Part shown: positions 25,204-33,600 of the stretch, in pieces
Numbering within the stretch: the stretch's first letter is position 1
Layout of the letters: the number at the start of each line of letters is the position of its first letter
Assembly (NCBI GenBank): GCA_019420585.1
Contig: JAHZGX010000009.1
Coordinates: 61,047-125,046 of the forward strand
Source: Prevotellaceae bacterium
GTDB taxonomy: Bacteria > Bacteroidota > Bacteroidia > Bacteroidales > Bacteroidaceae
DNA length: 64,000 bases
Direction of reading: 5' to 3'
Translations under genes and position numbers: made by a program
The notes under the pieces: generated by a model
What the model saw: only the letters and a program-made list of their open reading frames with translations
Told to the model about the DNA's origin: nothing
Databases searched by the model: none

Positions 25204-26862
25204 ATGAACAACACACTGACCATCAGATGCAAGAACAGTCGGAGCAGGATCAACGTGCCCTTCGGCAGTTCGCTTTATGAAGTATACCGGCAGTCCGGAC
25301 TGCAGATGGACTACGGCCCCATCGCAGCCATGGTGAACAACAAGGTGCAGGGCATGAACTACAGGTTCTACAACAACAAGGACGTGGAGTTCCTCTCACT
25401 GCAGTCGCCGGCGGGCATGTACACCTACACGCGCACGCTCTTCTTCGTGCTCGCAAAAACCGTGGAGGACCTCTTCCCCGGCGGGCGGCTCGTCATAGGC
25501 GACCCCGTGAGCCGGGGATTCTACTGTGAACTGCAGACAGACAAGCCCGTGACACCAGACACGGCGGAGCAACTGAAGCGGCGCATGCAGGAGATCATTG
25601 ATGCCGACATGCCCATCAAGCGCATACAGTGCCCCATCGAGGAGGCCATAAGCATGTTCCAGCAGCGCGGCATGACCAGCAAGGTGCAATTGCTTGAGAG
25701 CCAGAGCAACCTGTACACCTATTATTATAAACTGGACCAGACGGTAGACTATTTCTACGGATGCCTGCTCACGCGCACGGGACTCCTGCACCTCTTTGAC
25801 CTGATGCCCTTCCATGACGGGCTGCTCCTGCGCATTCCCATGCGCACTGATCCCTCATGCCTGGAGCCGCTCACGCCGCAGACGAAGATGCTCGACGTGA
25901 TGCGTGAGCACAGGCACTGGCAGAACATCCTAGGCATACGCACCGTGGGAGAGTTCAACAGGGTGGTGCTCGGCGGCGGGGGGACGCAGCTCATCAACGT
26001 GAGCGAGGCACTGCAGGACAAGAAACTCTCCAACATTGCCGACGAGATTGCCGCACGCAAGGCCAAGCTGGTGCTGATTGCCGGCCCAAGCAGCAGCGGA
26101 AAGACCACCACCGCCAAGCGGCTGGCCATCCTGCTCATGGCCTGCGGGCTGAGGCCGCACACGCTCTCCACCGATGACTACTTCGTGAACCGCGTGGACA
26201 CGCCCAAGGATGAGAACGGGGAGTATGACTTTGAGTGCATAGGAGCAGTGGACACCGACTTCTTCAACCGGCAGATGACCGCGCTGCTGCGCGGCGAGGA
26301 AGTGGAACTGCCGCGCTACGATTTCCCGTCGGGCGAAAGGGTGTTCGAGGGACGGCGGCTGAGCATCGGTGACGAGGACATCATCATCATGGAAGGGCTG
26401 CACGCGCTCAACCCGCTACTCTCCGCCATGGTGCCCAACGGGCAGAAATACCGCATCTACGTGTCGGCACTGACCACCATACAACTGGATGACCACAACC
26501 ACATACCCACACAGGACATACGCCTGCTCAGGCGAGTGCTGCGCGACTACAAGTACCGAGGCTACTCGGCACGCGACACCATACGCCGCCTGCCCAGCGT
26601 GACGGCAGGCGAGGAGAAGTGGATAATGCCCTTCCAGGAACTGGCCGACGCCACCTTCAACAGCGCGCTGCTCTACGAACTGGGAGTCATACGCGCACAG
26701 GTGATGCCCATACTGGAGCAGGTGGCCGAGCGAGACCCTGAATATGCCGAGGCAAGCCGCCTGAGGCGTTTCCTGCGATACTTCCGCATGGTGCCCGAGG
26801 AGCAGGTGCCGCCCACCTCGCTGCTGCGTGAGTTCGCCGGAGGAAGTTCATTCAAATACTGA
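25204..26862 (+). CDS. nucleoside (uridine-type) kinase with long N-terminal region
   Basis: The product is 552 aa. The C-terminal half is a P-loop kinase of the uridine/phosphoribulokinase type: Walker A IAGPSSSGKTTTAKRL, STDDYFVNR and the ELPRYDFPSG substrate loop, then IIMEGLHALNP. The N-terminal 280 residues begin with a TGS/ubiquitin-like fold (VPFGSSLYEVYRQSG) and continue with a threonyl-tRNA-synthetase-like editing-type region. This layout is common in Bacteroidota and Firmicutes; the kinase probably salvages uridine or cytidine. It sits between the sirtuin (29 bp) and fur (11 bp) genes. Confidence 0.88.
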   Translation: MNNTLTIRCKNSRSRINVPFGSSLYEVYRQSGLQMDYGPIAAMVNNKVQGMNYRFYNNKDVEFLSLQSPAGMYTYTRTLFFVLAKTVEDLFPGGRLVIGDPVSRGFYCELQTDKPVTPDTAEQLKRRMQEIIDADMPIKRIQCPIEEAISMFQQRGMTSKVQLLESQSNLYTYYYKLDQTVDYFYGCLLTRTGLLHLFDLMPFHDGLLLRIPMRTDPSCLEPLTPQTKMLDVMREHRHWQNILGIRTVGEFNRVVLGGGGTQLINVSEALQDKKLSNIADEIAARKAKLVLIAGPSSSGKTTTAKRLAILLMACGLRPHTLSTDDYFVNRVDTPKDENGEYDFECIGAVDTDFFNRQMTALLRGEEVELPRYDFPSGERVFEGRRLSIGDEDIIIMEGLHALNPLLSAMVPNGQKYRIYVSALTTIQLDDHNHIPTQDIRLLRRVLRDYKYRGYSARDTIRRLPSVTAGEEKWIMPFQELADATFNSALLYELGVIRAQVMPILEQVAERDPEYAEASRLRRFLRYFRMVPEEQVPPTSLLREFAGGSSFKY

Positions 26863-26873
26863 CCTGAAGCAAC

Positions 26874-27344
26874 ATGGACAGGGAACTGGAACTGAGGATG
26901 ACCCGGCAGGGGGTGAAGCCCACGGCCATGAGACTGCTTGTGTACCGCGAACTGGAGCGGAGCGCACGCCCGCTCTCGCTCAGGGAACTGGAGGAGCGGA
27001 TGCCCACGGCAGACAGGAGCACCATCTTCCGCACGCTCACGCTCTTCCTGCAGCACCACCTCATACACGGGATTGAGGACGGGAGCGGGGCACTGCGCTA
27101 TGAGATGTGCACCAGCGAGAACCCCTGCGCACACGATGACCAGCACGGCCACTTCTACTGCGAGCAGTGCCAGCGCACCTTCTGCCTCCACGGTCTGCCT
27201 GTGCCCCGGGTGACACTGCCCGAGGGTTTCCTGGCCACGGCAGTCAACCTCATGATCAAGGGCATCTGCCCGGAATGCCGCACCCGGGGGCATGGCATCC
27301 CACACACGGCGGCAGGCACCCACACCTGCCACCCGGAGGAGTGA
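26874..27344 (+). CDS. Fur-family metal-responsive regulator
   Basis: The product is 156 aa. A winged HTH (VKPTAMRLLVYRELERSARP, DRSTIFRTLTLF) is followed by a dimerisation domain with HFYCEQC and GICPEC, the two CxxC pairs of the structural zinc site. The CAHDDQHGH stretch supplies further metal ligands. It could be Fur, Zur or PerR; the sequence does not decide. It is the last gene of the sirtuin-kinase-fur operon. Its stop codon abuts a phased repeat element that carries the terminator. Confidence 0.9.
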   Translation: MDRELELRMTRQGVKPTAMRLLVYRELERSARPLSLRELEERMPTADRSTIFRTLTLFLQHHLIHGIEDGSGALRYEMCTSENPCAHDDQHGHFYCEQCQRTFCLHGLPVPRVTLPEGFLATAVNLMIKGICPECRTRGHGIPHTAAGTHTCHPEE

Positions 27345-27363
27345 AAAAAAGGCACTGCGGTAC
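27344..27363 (-). terminator. minus-strand terminator at the left end of the repeat element
   Basis: On minus, GTAC-CGCA-GTGC (one wobble pair) is followed by CTTTTTTT. It would end transcripts of the DUF4143 ATPase gene. Confidence 0.6.
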
Positions 27364-27415
27364 GATGGCCAACGCAGAGCGCTTCATCAGCCAATGAAGA
27401 GCGCTTCATCGGCCA

Positions 27416-27435
27416 ACGCAGCGCTCTGCGTTTTT
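27416..27435 (+). terminator. plus-strand terminator at the right end of the repeat element
   Basis: CGCAG-CGCT-CTGCG followed by five T. It would end the sirtuin-kinase-fur transcript. The longer 12-bp inverted repeat inside the array could form an alternative stem with the same T-run. Confidence 0.7.
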
Positions 27436-27491
27436 AACACTTGCGCGGCACCCCACCGGAGCCGATACGGGAAGGGTGGGAAAAGTCCCGG

Positions 27492-28628
27492 TCACAACCC
27501 CGATTCCCACAGCATGTGCAGGAAGTCGAGCACATAGACGCACTCCACCTCACCCATCCTGCGGTTGATGGGGTCAAGGGAGACCATCATCAGCCTGCAG
27601 CCGGGATAGTCAGACGCGAAGGACTTGAGTCCGCCCAGATGGCGGATGCCCACCTCCTCCACAGACTTCATCTCAATGGCCACACGGGCATCGCCTATCA
27701 CGGCATCCACCTCCAGTCCCGTGTAGGTACGCCAGTAAGTCAGCCGTTCGGGACTTTCCGTATAAGAAAGCCAAGCCCTCAGTTCCTGTATCAGCAGGTG
27801 CTCAAAGGCATGGCCATACTCCACCGTACCACGCACCAGTTCACCGCCATGGCGCAGGTGATTGGCCACGCCCACATCGAAATAGTAAAAACGGGGAGCC
27901 TGCACCAGCCTGCGCTTCATCACCCGGGCAAATGCCGGCAGGCGAAAGCCTAGGAGCGTATCTTCAAGAATATCGAAATAGCCAGACACAGTGTTGGCAC
28001 TCACACCACAGTCCTGTGCAATGTTGTTGTAGTTCACCATCTCTCCGTTGGTCAGGGCAGCCACCTCCAGGAAACGCTGGAATGCGCCCAAGTTCCTGAC
28101 CAGGGACTCCTGCTTGACCTCCTCCTTCAGATACACGTCAATGTAAGCCGAGAGCAGGCGGCGGGGATTGCGGGCAAGATAATGCGGAGGGAGCATCCCA
28201 TAATTGAGCGCACGGCCAAGGTCGAAGTCGGGAATCTCGGCACTCACCAGCGGGAACAGGTAAACGGGATAAGCCCTGCCGCCCAGTGTATTGTAGCCCT
28301 TGCGCTTCAATTTGCGCGCGCTGGAGCCACACAGGATGAACACAATGCCCTTCTCGGATATCAGACGATGCACCTCATTGAGCATCTCGGGCACTTCGGG
28401 AATCTCGTCAATGATGGCCAAAGTGCCGGACGGCTTGTCGCGCAACATTTCATAAAGCAATGCGGGACGGTGCCTGAAGCGGTTTTTCAGCGTGGTATCC
28501 AGCAAGTCGATGTACTCGCTGCCGGGAAACTCCTGTCTCAGAAGGGTACTCTTACCTGTCTGACGTGCTCCAAAAAGGAACACGCTTCCATCTAACTTAC
28601 TGTTGACATTGCATTTACGGACATACAT
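27492..28628 (-). CDS. AAA ATPase with DUF4143 domain
   Basis: The product is 378 aa. The N-terminal AAA_14 domain has Walker A GARQTGKSTLL and Walker B LAIIDEIPEVPE, with a sensor-like VFILCGSSARKLKR. The C-terminal DUF4143 domain is predicted to be a PD-(D/E)XK-like nuclease fold; LEVDAVIGDARVAIEMKSVEE supplies the acidic D...ExK pattern. Such genes are abundant and mobile in Bacteroidota; the biological role is unknown. The frame also allows a GTG start at 28634. An AAGGAG lies just upstream, unusual for these genomes. The leader carries two 28-bp repeats. Confidence 0.88.
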   Translation of the reverse strand: MYVRKCNVNSKLDGSVFLFGARQTGKSTLLRQEFPGSEYIDLLDTTLKNRFRHRPALLYEMLRDKPSGTLAIIDEIPEVPEMLNEVHRLISEKGIVFILCGSSARKLKRKGYNTLGGRAYPVYLFPLVSAEIPDFDLGRALNYGMLPPHYLARNPRRLLSAYIDVYLKEEVKQESLVRNLGAFQRFLEVAALTNGEMVNYNNIAQDCGVSANTVSGYFDILEDTLLGFRLPAFARVMKRRLVQAPRFYYFDVGVANHLRHGGELVRGTVEYGHAFEHLLIQELRAWLSYTESPERLTYWRTYTGLEVDAVIGDARVAIEMKSVEEVGIRHLGGLKSFASDYPGCRLMMVSLDPINRRMGEVECVYVLDFLHMLWESGL

Positions 28629-28652
28629 AAGCACTCCTTATTAACGTTCATG

Positions 28653-28712
28653 CTGAGGATTTTCAATGATTTTCCGCAGTTCTACTGAGGATTTTCAATG
28701 ATTTTCCGCAGT
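28653..28712 (-). repeat. two 28-bp direct repeats in the ATPase gene leader
   Basis: Identical 28-bp copies at 28653-28680 and 28685-28712, spaced by 4 bp (period 32). On minus each reads ACTGCGGAAAATC, ATTG, AAAATCCTCAG, an imperfect palindrome. They start directly at the -7 box and end 24 bp before the ATG, so both copies are in the transcribed leader. Confidence 0.9.
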
Positions 28713-28742
28713 AAAATTACAACAAAGCCACCACTTTGTCAA
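28712..28742 (-). promoter_or_regulatory. promoter of the DUF4143 ATPase gene
   Basis: On minus, TTG (28742-28740), 20 bp, TAATTTTA (28719-28712). The -7 box touches the first leader repeat, so a protein bound there would block RNA polymerase. Confidence 0.55.
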
Positions 28743-28788
28743 GCCTTTTCCCCAATTTATTGCTGCCAAATGCCCATGCACAGGAACG

Positions 28789-28829
28789 GCAATCCCCCGC
28801 CAGACGAGATGCCCGCGGCGGGGGATTGC
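28789..28829 (-). terminator. strong hairpin after cysS
   Basis: GCAATCCCCCGCC (28789-28801) and GGCGGGGGATTGC (28817-28829) form a perfect 13-bp stem 27 bp after the cysS stop. No T-run follows, so termination may depend on other factors. Confidence 0.65.
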
Positions 28830-28856
28830 GTTATGGAGTCACAGTGGCCGCAGAGG

Positions 28857-30356
28857 TCACTTGTTCAGTGTCCAGGAGAAGCCGTCCTTGGTGTCCTTGA
28901 CCTCAAAGCCCAGTTCGGCCAGGCTGTCACGTATCTGGTCACTCAGTGCCCAGTTCTTCTCGGCCTTGGCCTGCTGGCGCTGGCAGAGCAGCATGTCCAC
29001 CACCGCGCCGAAGGCTTCCTCGCGTGCCTTGTTGCCTGCGCCGGTCTCCTCTGCCAGTCCCAGGATGTCATGGATGAAGGTAGACATCAGGCCATACAGG
29101 GCCTGAGCCACCTCGGCAGTGATGCTGGCCTTCTTGTCAAGCAGGGTGTTCACCACGCGGCAGGCATCGAACAGGTGGCTGATGACGATTGGGCTGTTCA
29201 GGTCATCGTTCATCGCATCGTAAAGTTTCTGCCTGAGTTCGTCCACGTACTTCATCTCCACGGCAGGCTGCCCCTTCACCTTCTGCCCCTCAAGCAGCCG
29301 CTTCAGGCTCTTCAGGGCATCCATCAGACGCGCGAAACCCTTCTCGGCCGCCTGCAGAGCCTCGTTGCCGAAGTCCACGGTGCTGCGGTAATGCGCCTGC
29401 AGGATGAAGAAGCGGATGGTCATGGGCGAGTAAGGCTGGGTGAGCAGCGGGTGGTCTCCGCTGAAGAACTGCGGCAGGGTGATGAAGTTGTTGTAGCTCT
29501 TGCCCATCTTCTTGCCGTCGATGGTTATCATGTTGTTGTGCACCCAGTAGCGCACCATCTGGCTGCCCTGCGAGGCCACGGCCTGCGCTATCTCGCACTC
29601 ATGGTGGGGGAAGATGAGGTCCATGCCGCCGCCGTGGATGTCGAAGTGCTCGCCCAGGTACTTCCTGCCCATGGCCGTGCACTCGCAGTGCCAGCCGGGG
29701 AAACCATCGCTCCAGGGTGACGGCCAGCGCATGATGTGCTCGGGCTGGGCTGCCTTCCACAGGGCAAAGTCGGCCTGGTTGTGCTTCTCGCCCACGCCGG
29801 CCAGGTTGCGGCTGGCATCCTTCACGTTCTCCAGGTCACGGCCCGAGAGTATGCCGTAATGGTGGTCTCGGTTGTACTTCTCCACGTCGAAGTACACACT
29901 GCCGTTGCTCACGTAGGCATAACCGTTGTCGAGTATCTGCTGCACGAGCTGTTCCTGCTCGATGATGTGGCCGGTGGCATGCGGCTCGATGCTGGGAGGG
30001 AGGCAGCCGAGGGCGTTCATGGCATCATGGAAGCGGTTGGTGTAATATTGCGCCACCTCCATAGGCTCCAGTTGCTCCAGGCGCGCCTTCTTGGCAATCT
30101 TGTCCTCACCCTCGTCGGCATCATGCTCCAGATGGCCCACATCGGTGATGTTGCGCACATAGCGCACCTTGTAACCGATGTGGCTGAGGTAACGGAACAG
30201 GAGGTCGAAGGTGATGGCGGGGCGTGCATGCCCCAGGTGGGCATCGCCGTACACGGTGGGGCCGCACACATACATGCCCACATGACCGGGATTCAGCGGG
30301 CGGAAGAGTTCCTTCTGCCGCGTGAGGGTATTATAAATAATGAGTGGTTGTTCCAT
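28857..30356 (-). CDS. cysS: cysteinyl-tRNA synthetase
   Basis: The product is 499 aa, normal for class I CysRS. MYVCGPTVYGDAHLGHARP contains the zinc cysteine and HIGH-type motif. DFALWK, the WHCECTAM zinc site and KMGKSYNNFI (KMSKS-type) follow. It charges tRNA-Cys. The frame is open up to 30434, but MEQPLIIYNTLTRQKELFRP at 30356 is the family start and lies 92 bp after the -7 box. The gene is transcribed alone. Confidence 0.97.
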   Translation of the reverse strand: MEQPLIIYNTLTRQKELFRPLNPGHVGMYVCGPTVYGDAHLGHARPAITFDLLFRYLSHIGYKVRYVRNITDVGHLEHDADEGEDKIAKKARLEQLEPMEVAQYYTNRFHDAMNALGCLPPSIEPHATGHIIEQEQLVQQILDNGYAYVSNGSVYFDVEKYNRDHHYGILSGRDLENVKDASRNLAGVGEKHNQADFALWKAAQPEHIMRWPSPWSDGFPGWHCECTAMGRKYLGEHFDIHGGGMDLIFPHHECEIAQAVASQGSQMVRYWVHNNMITIDGKKMGKSYNNFITLPQFFSGDHPLLTQPYSPMTIRFFILQAHYRSTVDFGNEALQAAEKGFARLMDALKSLKRLLEGQKVKGQPAVEMKYVDELRQKLYDAMNDDLNSPIVISHLFDACRVVNTLLDKKASITAEVAQALYGLMSTFIHDILGLAEETGAGNKAREEAFGAVVDMLLCQRQQAKAEKNWALSDQIRDSLAELGFEVKDTKDGFSWTLNK

Positions 30357-30447
30357 AATGGTTCGCTGTTTGTGGCCGCAGGGCCGGTTGTCGTTTCCGT
30401 TAGGGCAACGCGGCAAGGCGGCCTGTCCTGCCACACGCTGTCCCCTG

Positions 30448-30478
30448 CAAAGTTACGGCATTCTTCCCTCACGGCAAA
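30448..30478 (-). promoter_or_regulatory. promoter of cysS
   Basis: On minus, TTTG (30478-30475), 19 bp, TAACTTTG (30455-30448): a full consensus match. The leader would be about 85 nt. Confidence 0.8.
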
Positions 30479-30510
30479 GAGCTGGGCCGATTATTGCCGC
30501 AGGCACAGAA

Positions 30511-30544
30511 GAAGCCCCGCACGAACAATGTCGCGCGGGGCTTC
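30511..30544 (-). terminator. hairpin downstream of the giant secreted-protein gene
   Basis: GAAGCCCCGC (30511-30520) and GCGGGGCTTC (30535-30544) form a perfect 10-bp stem. It lies about 120 bp after the stop codon at 30666. No strong T-run follows. Confidence 0.55.
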
Positions 30545-30579
30545 CGGAATGTATCTCGCTCGATTGACGAGAGGAATTT

Positions 30580-30683
30580 ACTTAACCATCACCTTGGCCT
30601 ACGGCCGAGCTGATTGGCGTTCGGGAATGTCCCTGAAGTCCCTTCGGGTCTTCGGTTCATTCCGCTCACTTAACCATCACCTT
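30580..30683 (-). repeat. 16-bp direct repeat copying the 3-prime end of the upstream gene
   Basis: ACTTAACCATCACCTT occurs at 30668-30683, where it encodes the last residues KVMVK, and again at 30580-30595. The second copy still reads KVMVK and ends in TAA. The 72 bp between them include small inverted repeats (GGAATG with CATTCC; GGCC-GTA-GGCC). Confidence 0.75.
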
Positions 30684-33600
30684 CTTGCCGTTGATGATGT
30701 TCACGCCCTTCTGAGCCTTCTGGAGCTGCACACCCTGCAGGTTGTAAATCCTGCCGTCGCCGCTCTCACCTGCAATCTGCTCGATGCCGGTCTTTATCTC
30801 ACCCACCTCGAAGGCGCAGCGAGAAGAAGCGGGAGTGATGGTGACATTGTCCGTCTGGCTGGGAATCACGTAACGAGCAATGGTATGGCTTCCAGTAGCA
30901 CCAACAATCAGGTTGCCGGCATAGTCAAATGCCATGGCAGAGATATTGCTTTCCTTGTGCGTGAAGTTGGCAATAGGCATCAGGTTGATGAGCCCGTTGG
31001 GCATCACCTCATAATCGGTCTTGTACACAGAGATGCTGCCGTTACGAGACACTGCCACGGTGCTGCCGTCGGGAGAGATGGCTGCACCACCATTGTTCAG
31101 GTTGGTCGTGATGTCAGAGTAATCCTCCTCGCCCTGAGCATTGATGTGCTTGATGGCGGGCTGGAGTGCACTGGGAGTGCTACGGTACTGGAAGTACCAT
31201 GCACCGCCACGCTGGTCAGAGAGGATGCTCACAGGCATGGGAGCAATGGTGTACCGGCCAGTCAGAGGCTCGAAGGTGATGTCGGCAGCCTTGTCCCACT
31301 GCTTGGCCTTACCCAGGTTGTAGATGTTGGCCTTGTAGTCGGAATAGTTGAAACCACCGTCACTGCGTGCGATACCCAGAGTCAAGAGCTTCATGTCGTC
31401 ACCCTTGCCTGCGAGGTCGAAGCTGACATTCAAGCGTGCCTGCTCCTCGTTGCCTGCATAGGTGATACCGGTCTCCTTGTCAATGGTACCGGTGAAGACA
31501 GGTGTCCAAGCCTCCTCCATGTTGTCGGGGTTCACCTCGAAGATGGGGCTGTCGGTCTTGCCACTCATTCGGCCTACGAAGAGGCGGCCGTCCTGAGTAG
31601 TGCGCACAACCTTGTAGTCTGCGTTGGTATAACCGTCGACAGCAACAACTTTCTCGCCGTCAGTCATGCCGCCCTTCCATCCGGGAGTTCCATCGGCTGC
31701 ATTCACAACCTTGAACAAAGGATTGAACATGTACAGGCCAGAACGCTTGGTGTCGGAAATATAACCGGTAGAAACCTCATCGTTAATCTTCCAAGCATTG
31801 TCGGTATTGGTCTCCGTTACGTAGATGTTACCGAAGGATGCGCTCTCGGGATCGTTCATCACAGCCATACCATAAGGCCACCAAGCCTTCTGCACCTCGC
31901 CCACACGAGCAGGATCCAGTGAACCGTAGCCCTTGATCTTCACGTCGAAGGTCAGTTTGGTACCTGCTGCAGGCAGGCTGCTGTTGGACACGGTCACGCT
32001 GTGAGAACCGGTGGTAAGGTCGCTGGTGGCGAGTGTCTCGGTGTAAACCACTTCCTTGGCACTGTTGTAGAAGCGAATCTCACCCTCCTGTGCAGGAGCG
32101 TTCAGGATATAGGTAACCTCCACATTGTCGGCATCGCTCTTCATGTTCACGCTTGAAGCATAAGAGTTCAGCTGGATGTTGGGCTTCTCGTTGATGTACT
32201 CTCCGTTGTAGCAGTAAACCGTTGCACCGGGAGTCACGTGGGGAACAGTGTCCACGCCAAGGGTCTGGAACCATGCGGGATTCTCAGTCTCACCGCGAGT
32301 GAGCCAGTAGCAGACTTCTCCGCTTGCCAACTTCTCGGCAGTGGTCTTGTCGGCAGCAGTATCACCATAGCCATTCAGATAAGCACACCATCCCAGGACG
32401 CGGTTATTGTCATCACCGGTACGTGCCCAAGTGTGTCCTCCACTTGTGCCAACCTGGATGTCACCAATCTGCAGGCAGTAGTAGATGTTGGCCTTACCAC
32501 TCAGCCAGCCTACGAGGCCACCGCAAGAGTTGGTTGCCTCACCGGTCATGGTGCCGTCGAAGACGCAGTTGCGGATGTTCACATCACCGCTCTCAACCAC
32601 GGCAATGAGACCGCCATGAGTACCGTCACCGACAACAGAAGAGTTGATGTTCACGGATGAGGTAACGCCCTCAACCCGTGAGTTGGCATAGGCATGGGCA
32701 GCCACACCTGCAGCATACTTGCTGTCGGTGGTGATGTTACCCTTCACCACGAGGTTCTTCACCGTACCGTACAATGCATCGATGGGAGCCGCGTTGTTAG
32801 CACCAATCCGCTCCATGTTCATGTTCAGGCTGTGGAACTTGCCATCCAAAGTACCATAGAAGGTACCAACCATCAAAGCCTCATCAATGTTTGGAATGTC
32901 GTTCGTCAACTCTGCATACGCAGCATTGTCAGAATAAAGCACATGAGCAACGAAGTATGCATACTGCTTGCGGCTGGCCAGCAGCAGCGTGTCACCACGG
33001 GTCTCGGGGATGAAGGGAGTTGTCTCAGGGGTCTTCAAGTCATCCATAGACTTGGCTTCCTCTGTGCTGTATGAACCGCTAAAGTATCCGTCAAGCACAG
33101 CGCCACACACATTCATAATAGCGTCGGACTCATTCGCATCAATTTCCTCACCAACTTTACCGGCTGCTTCACTGATTGCCGTAGCAGTACATGCCAGGTC
33201 GGCATAAGCCTGCTTGGCATCGCGGAACTGCAGGAAGAGTTCGGACAACTTCTGCATGGCAGCAATCTTGGCCTCACTGTTGTCTGCCTCTTCTGCCTCG
33301 TTCACGGCTGCAGAGAGTGCCTTCCGCAATTCAACGGGGAAGTTGGGGTTCCTTCTGTATTCCGTTTCTCCCTGCACGGCATCTTGATAGGCTTTACCCA
33401 AAATGGTGTTGGCACGATCCTTCTGGCCGTTCAGCACGTCATCCAAGGCTGCTGCGGTCTGCCCAGTCTCAGCCTCACCGCAGTAAGTCACTACCACGTT
33501 ACCGAAGCCAAACCAGTCATTGCCATAGCCGCTCTTGTCCTGACGCAGGCGGATGGTGAGTTTACCGTCCTCGCCCACGTAACCCATAGTATAGTTCTTG

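Larger units (their letters stand above)
27344..27437. repeat. GCCAACG-family phased repeat element, copy 2 (complete)
   Basis: The element lies in the convergent gap between fur and the DUF4143 gene. After seven A and GGCACTGCGGTACGATG, units start with GCCAACG (27368), GCCAATG (27390) and GCCAACG (27412), exactly 22 bp apart. The first two share AGAGCGCTTCATC. AACGCAGAGCGC (27371-27382) has a perfect inverted partner GCGCTCTGCGTT at 27421-27432. Each end is a terminator pointing outward. Confidence 0.85.

Noticed and set aside
27344..27437. CRISPR array at the phased repeats
   Set aside because: Repeats are 8-13 bp cores with a 22-23-bp total period, leaving spacers of 10-14 bp that are A/T-rich or partly conserved. 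There are no cas genes.
29736..31922. Open frame of 728 codons on plus
   Set aside because: It lies antisense across cysS, its promoter and the giant gene; no protein features.
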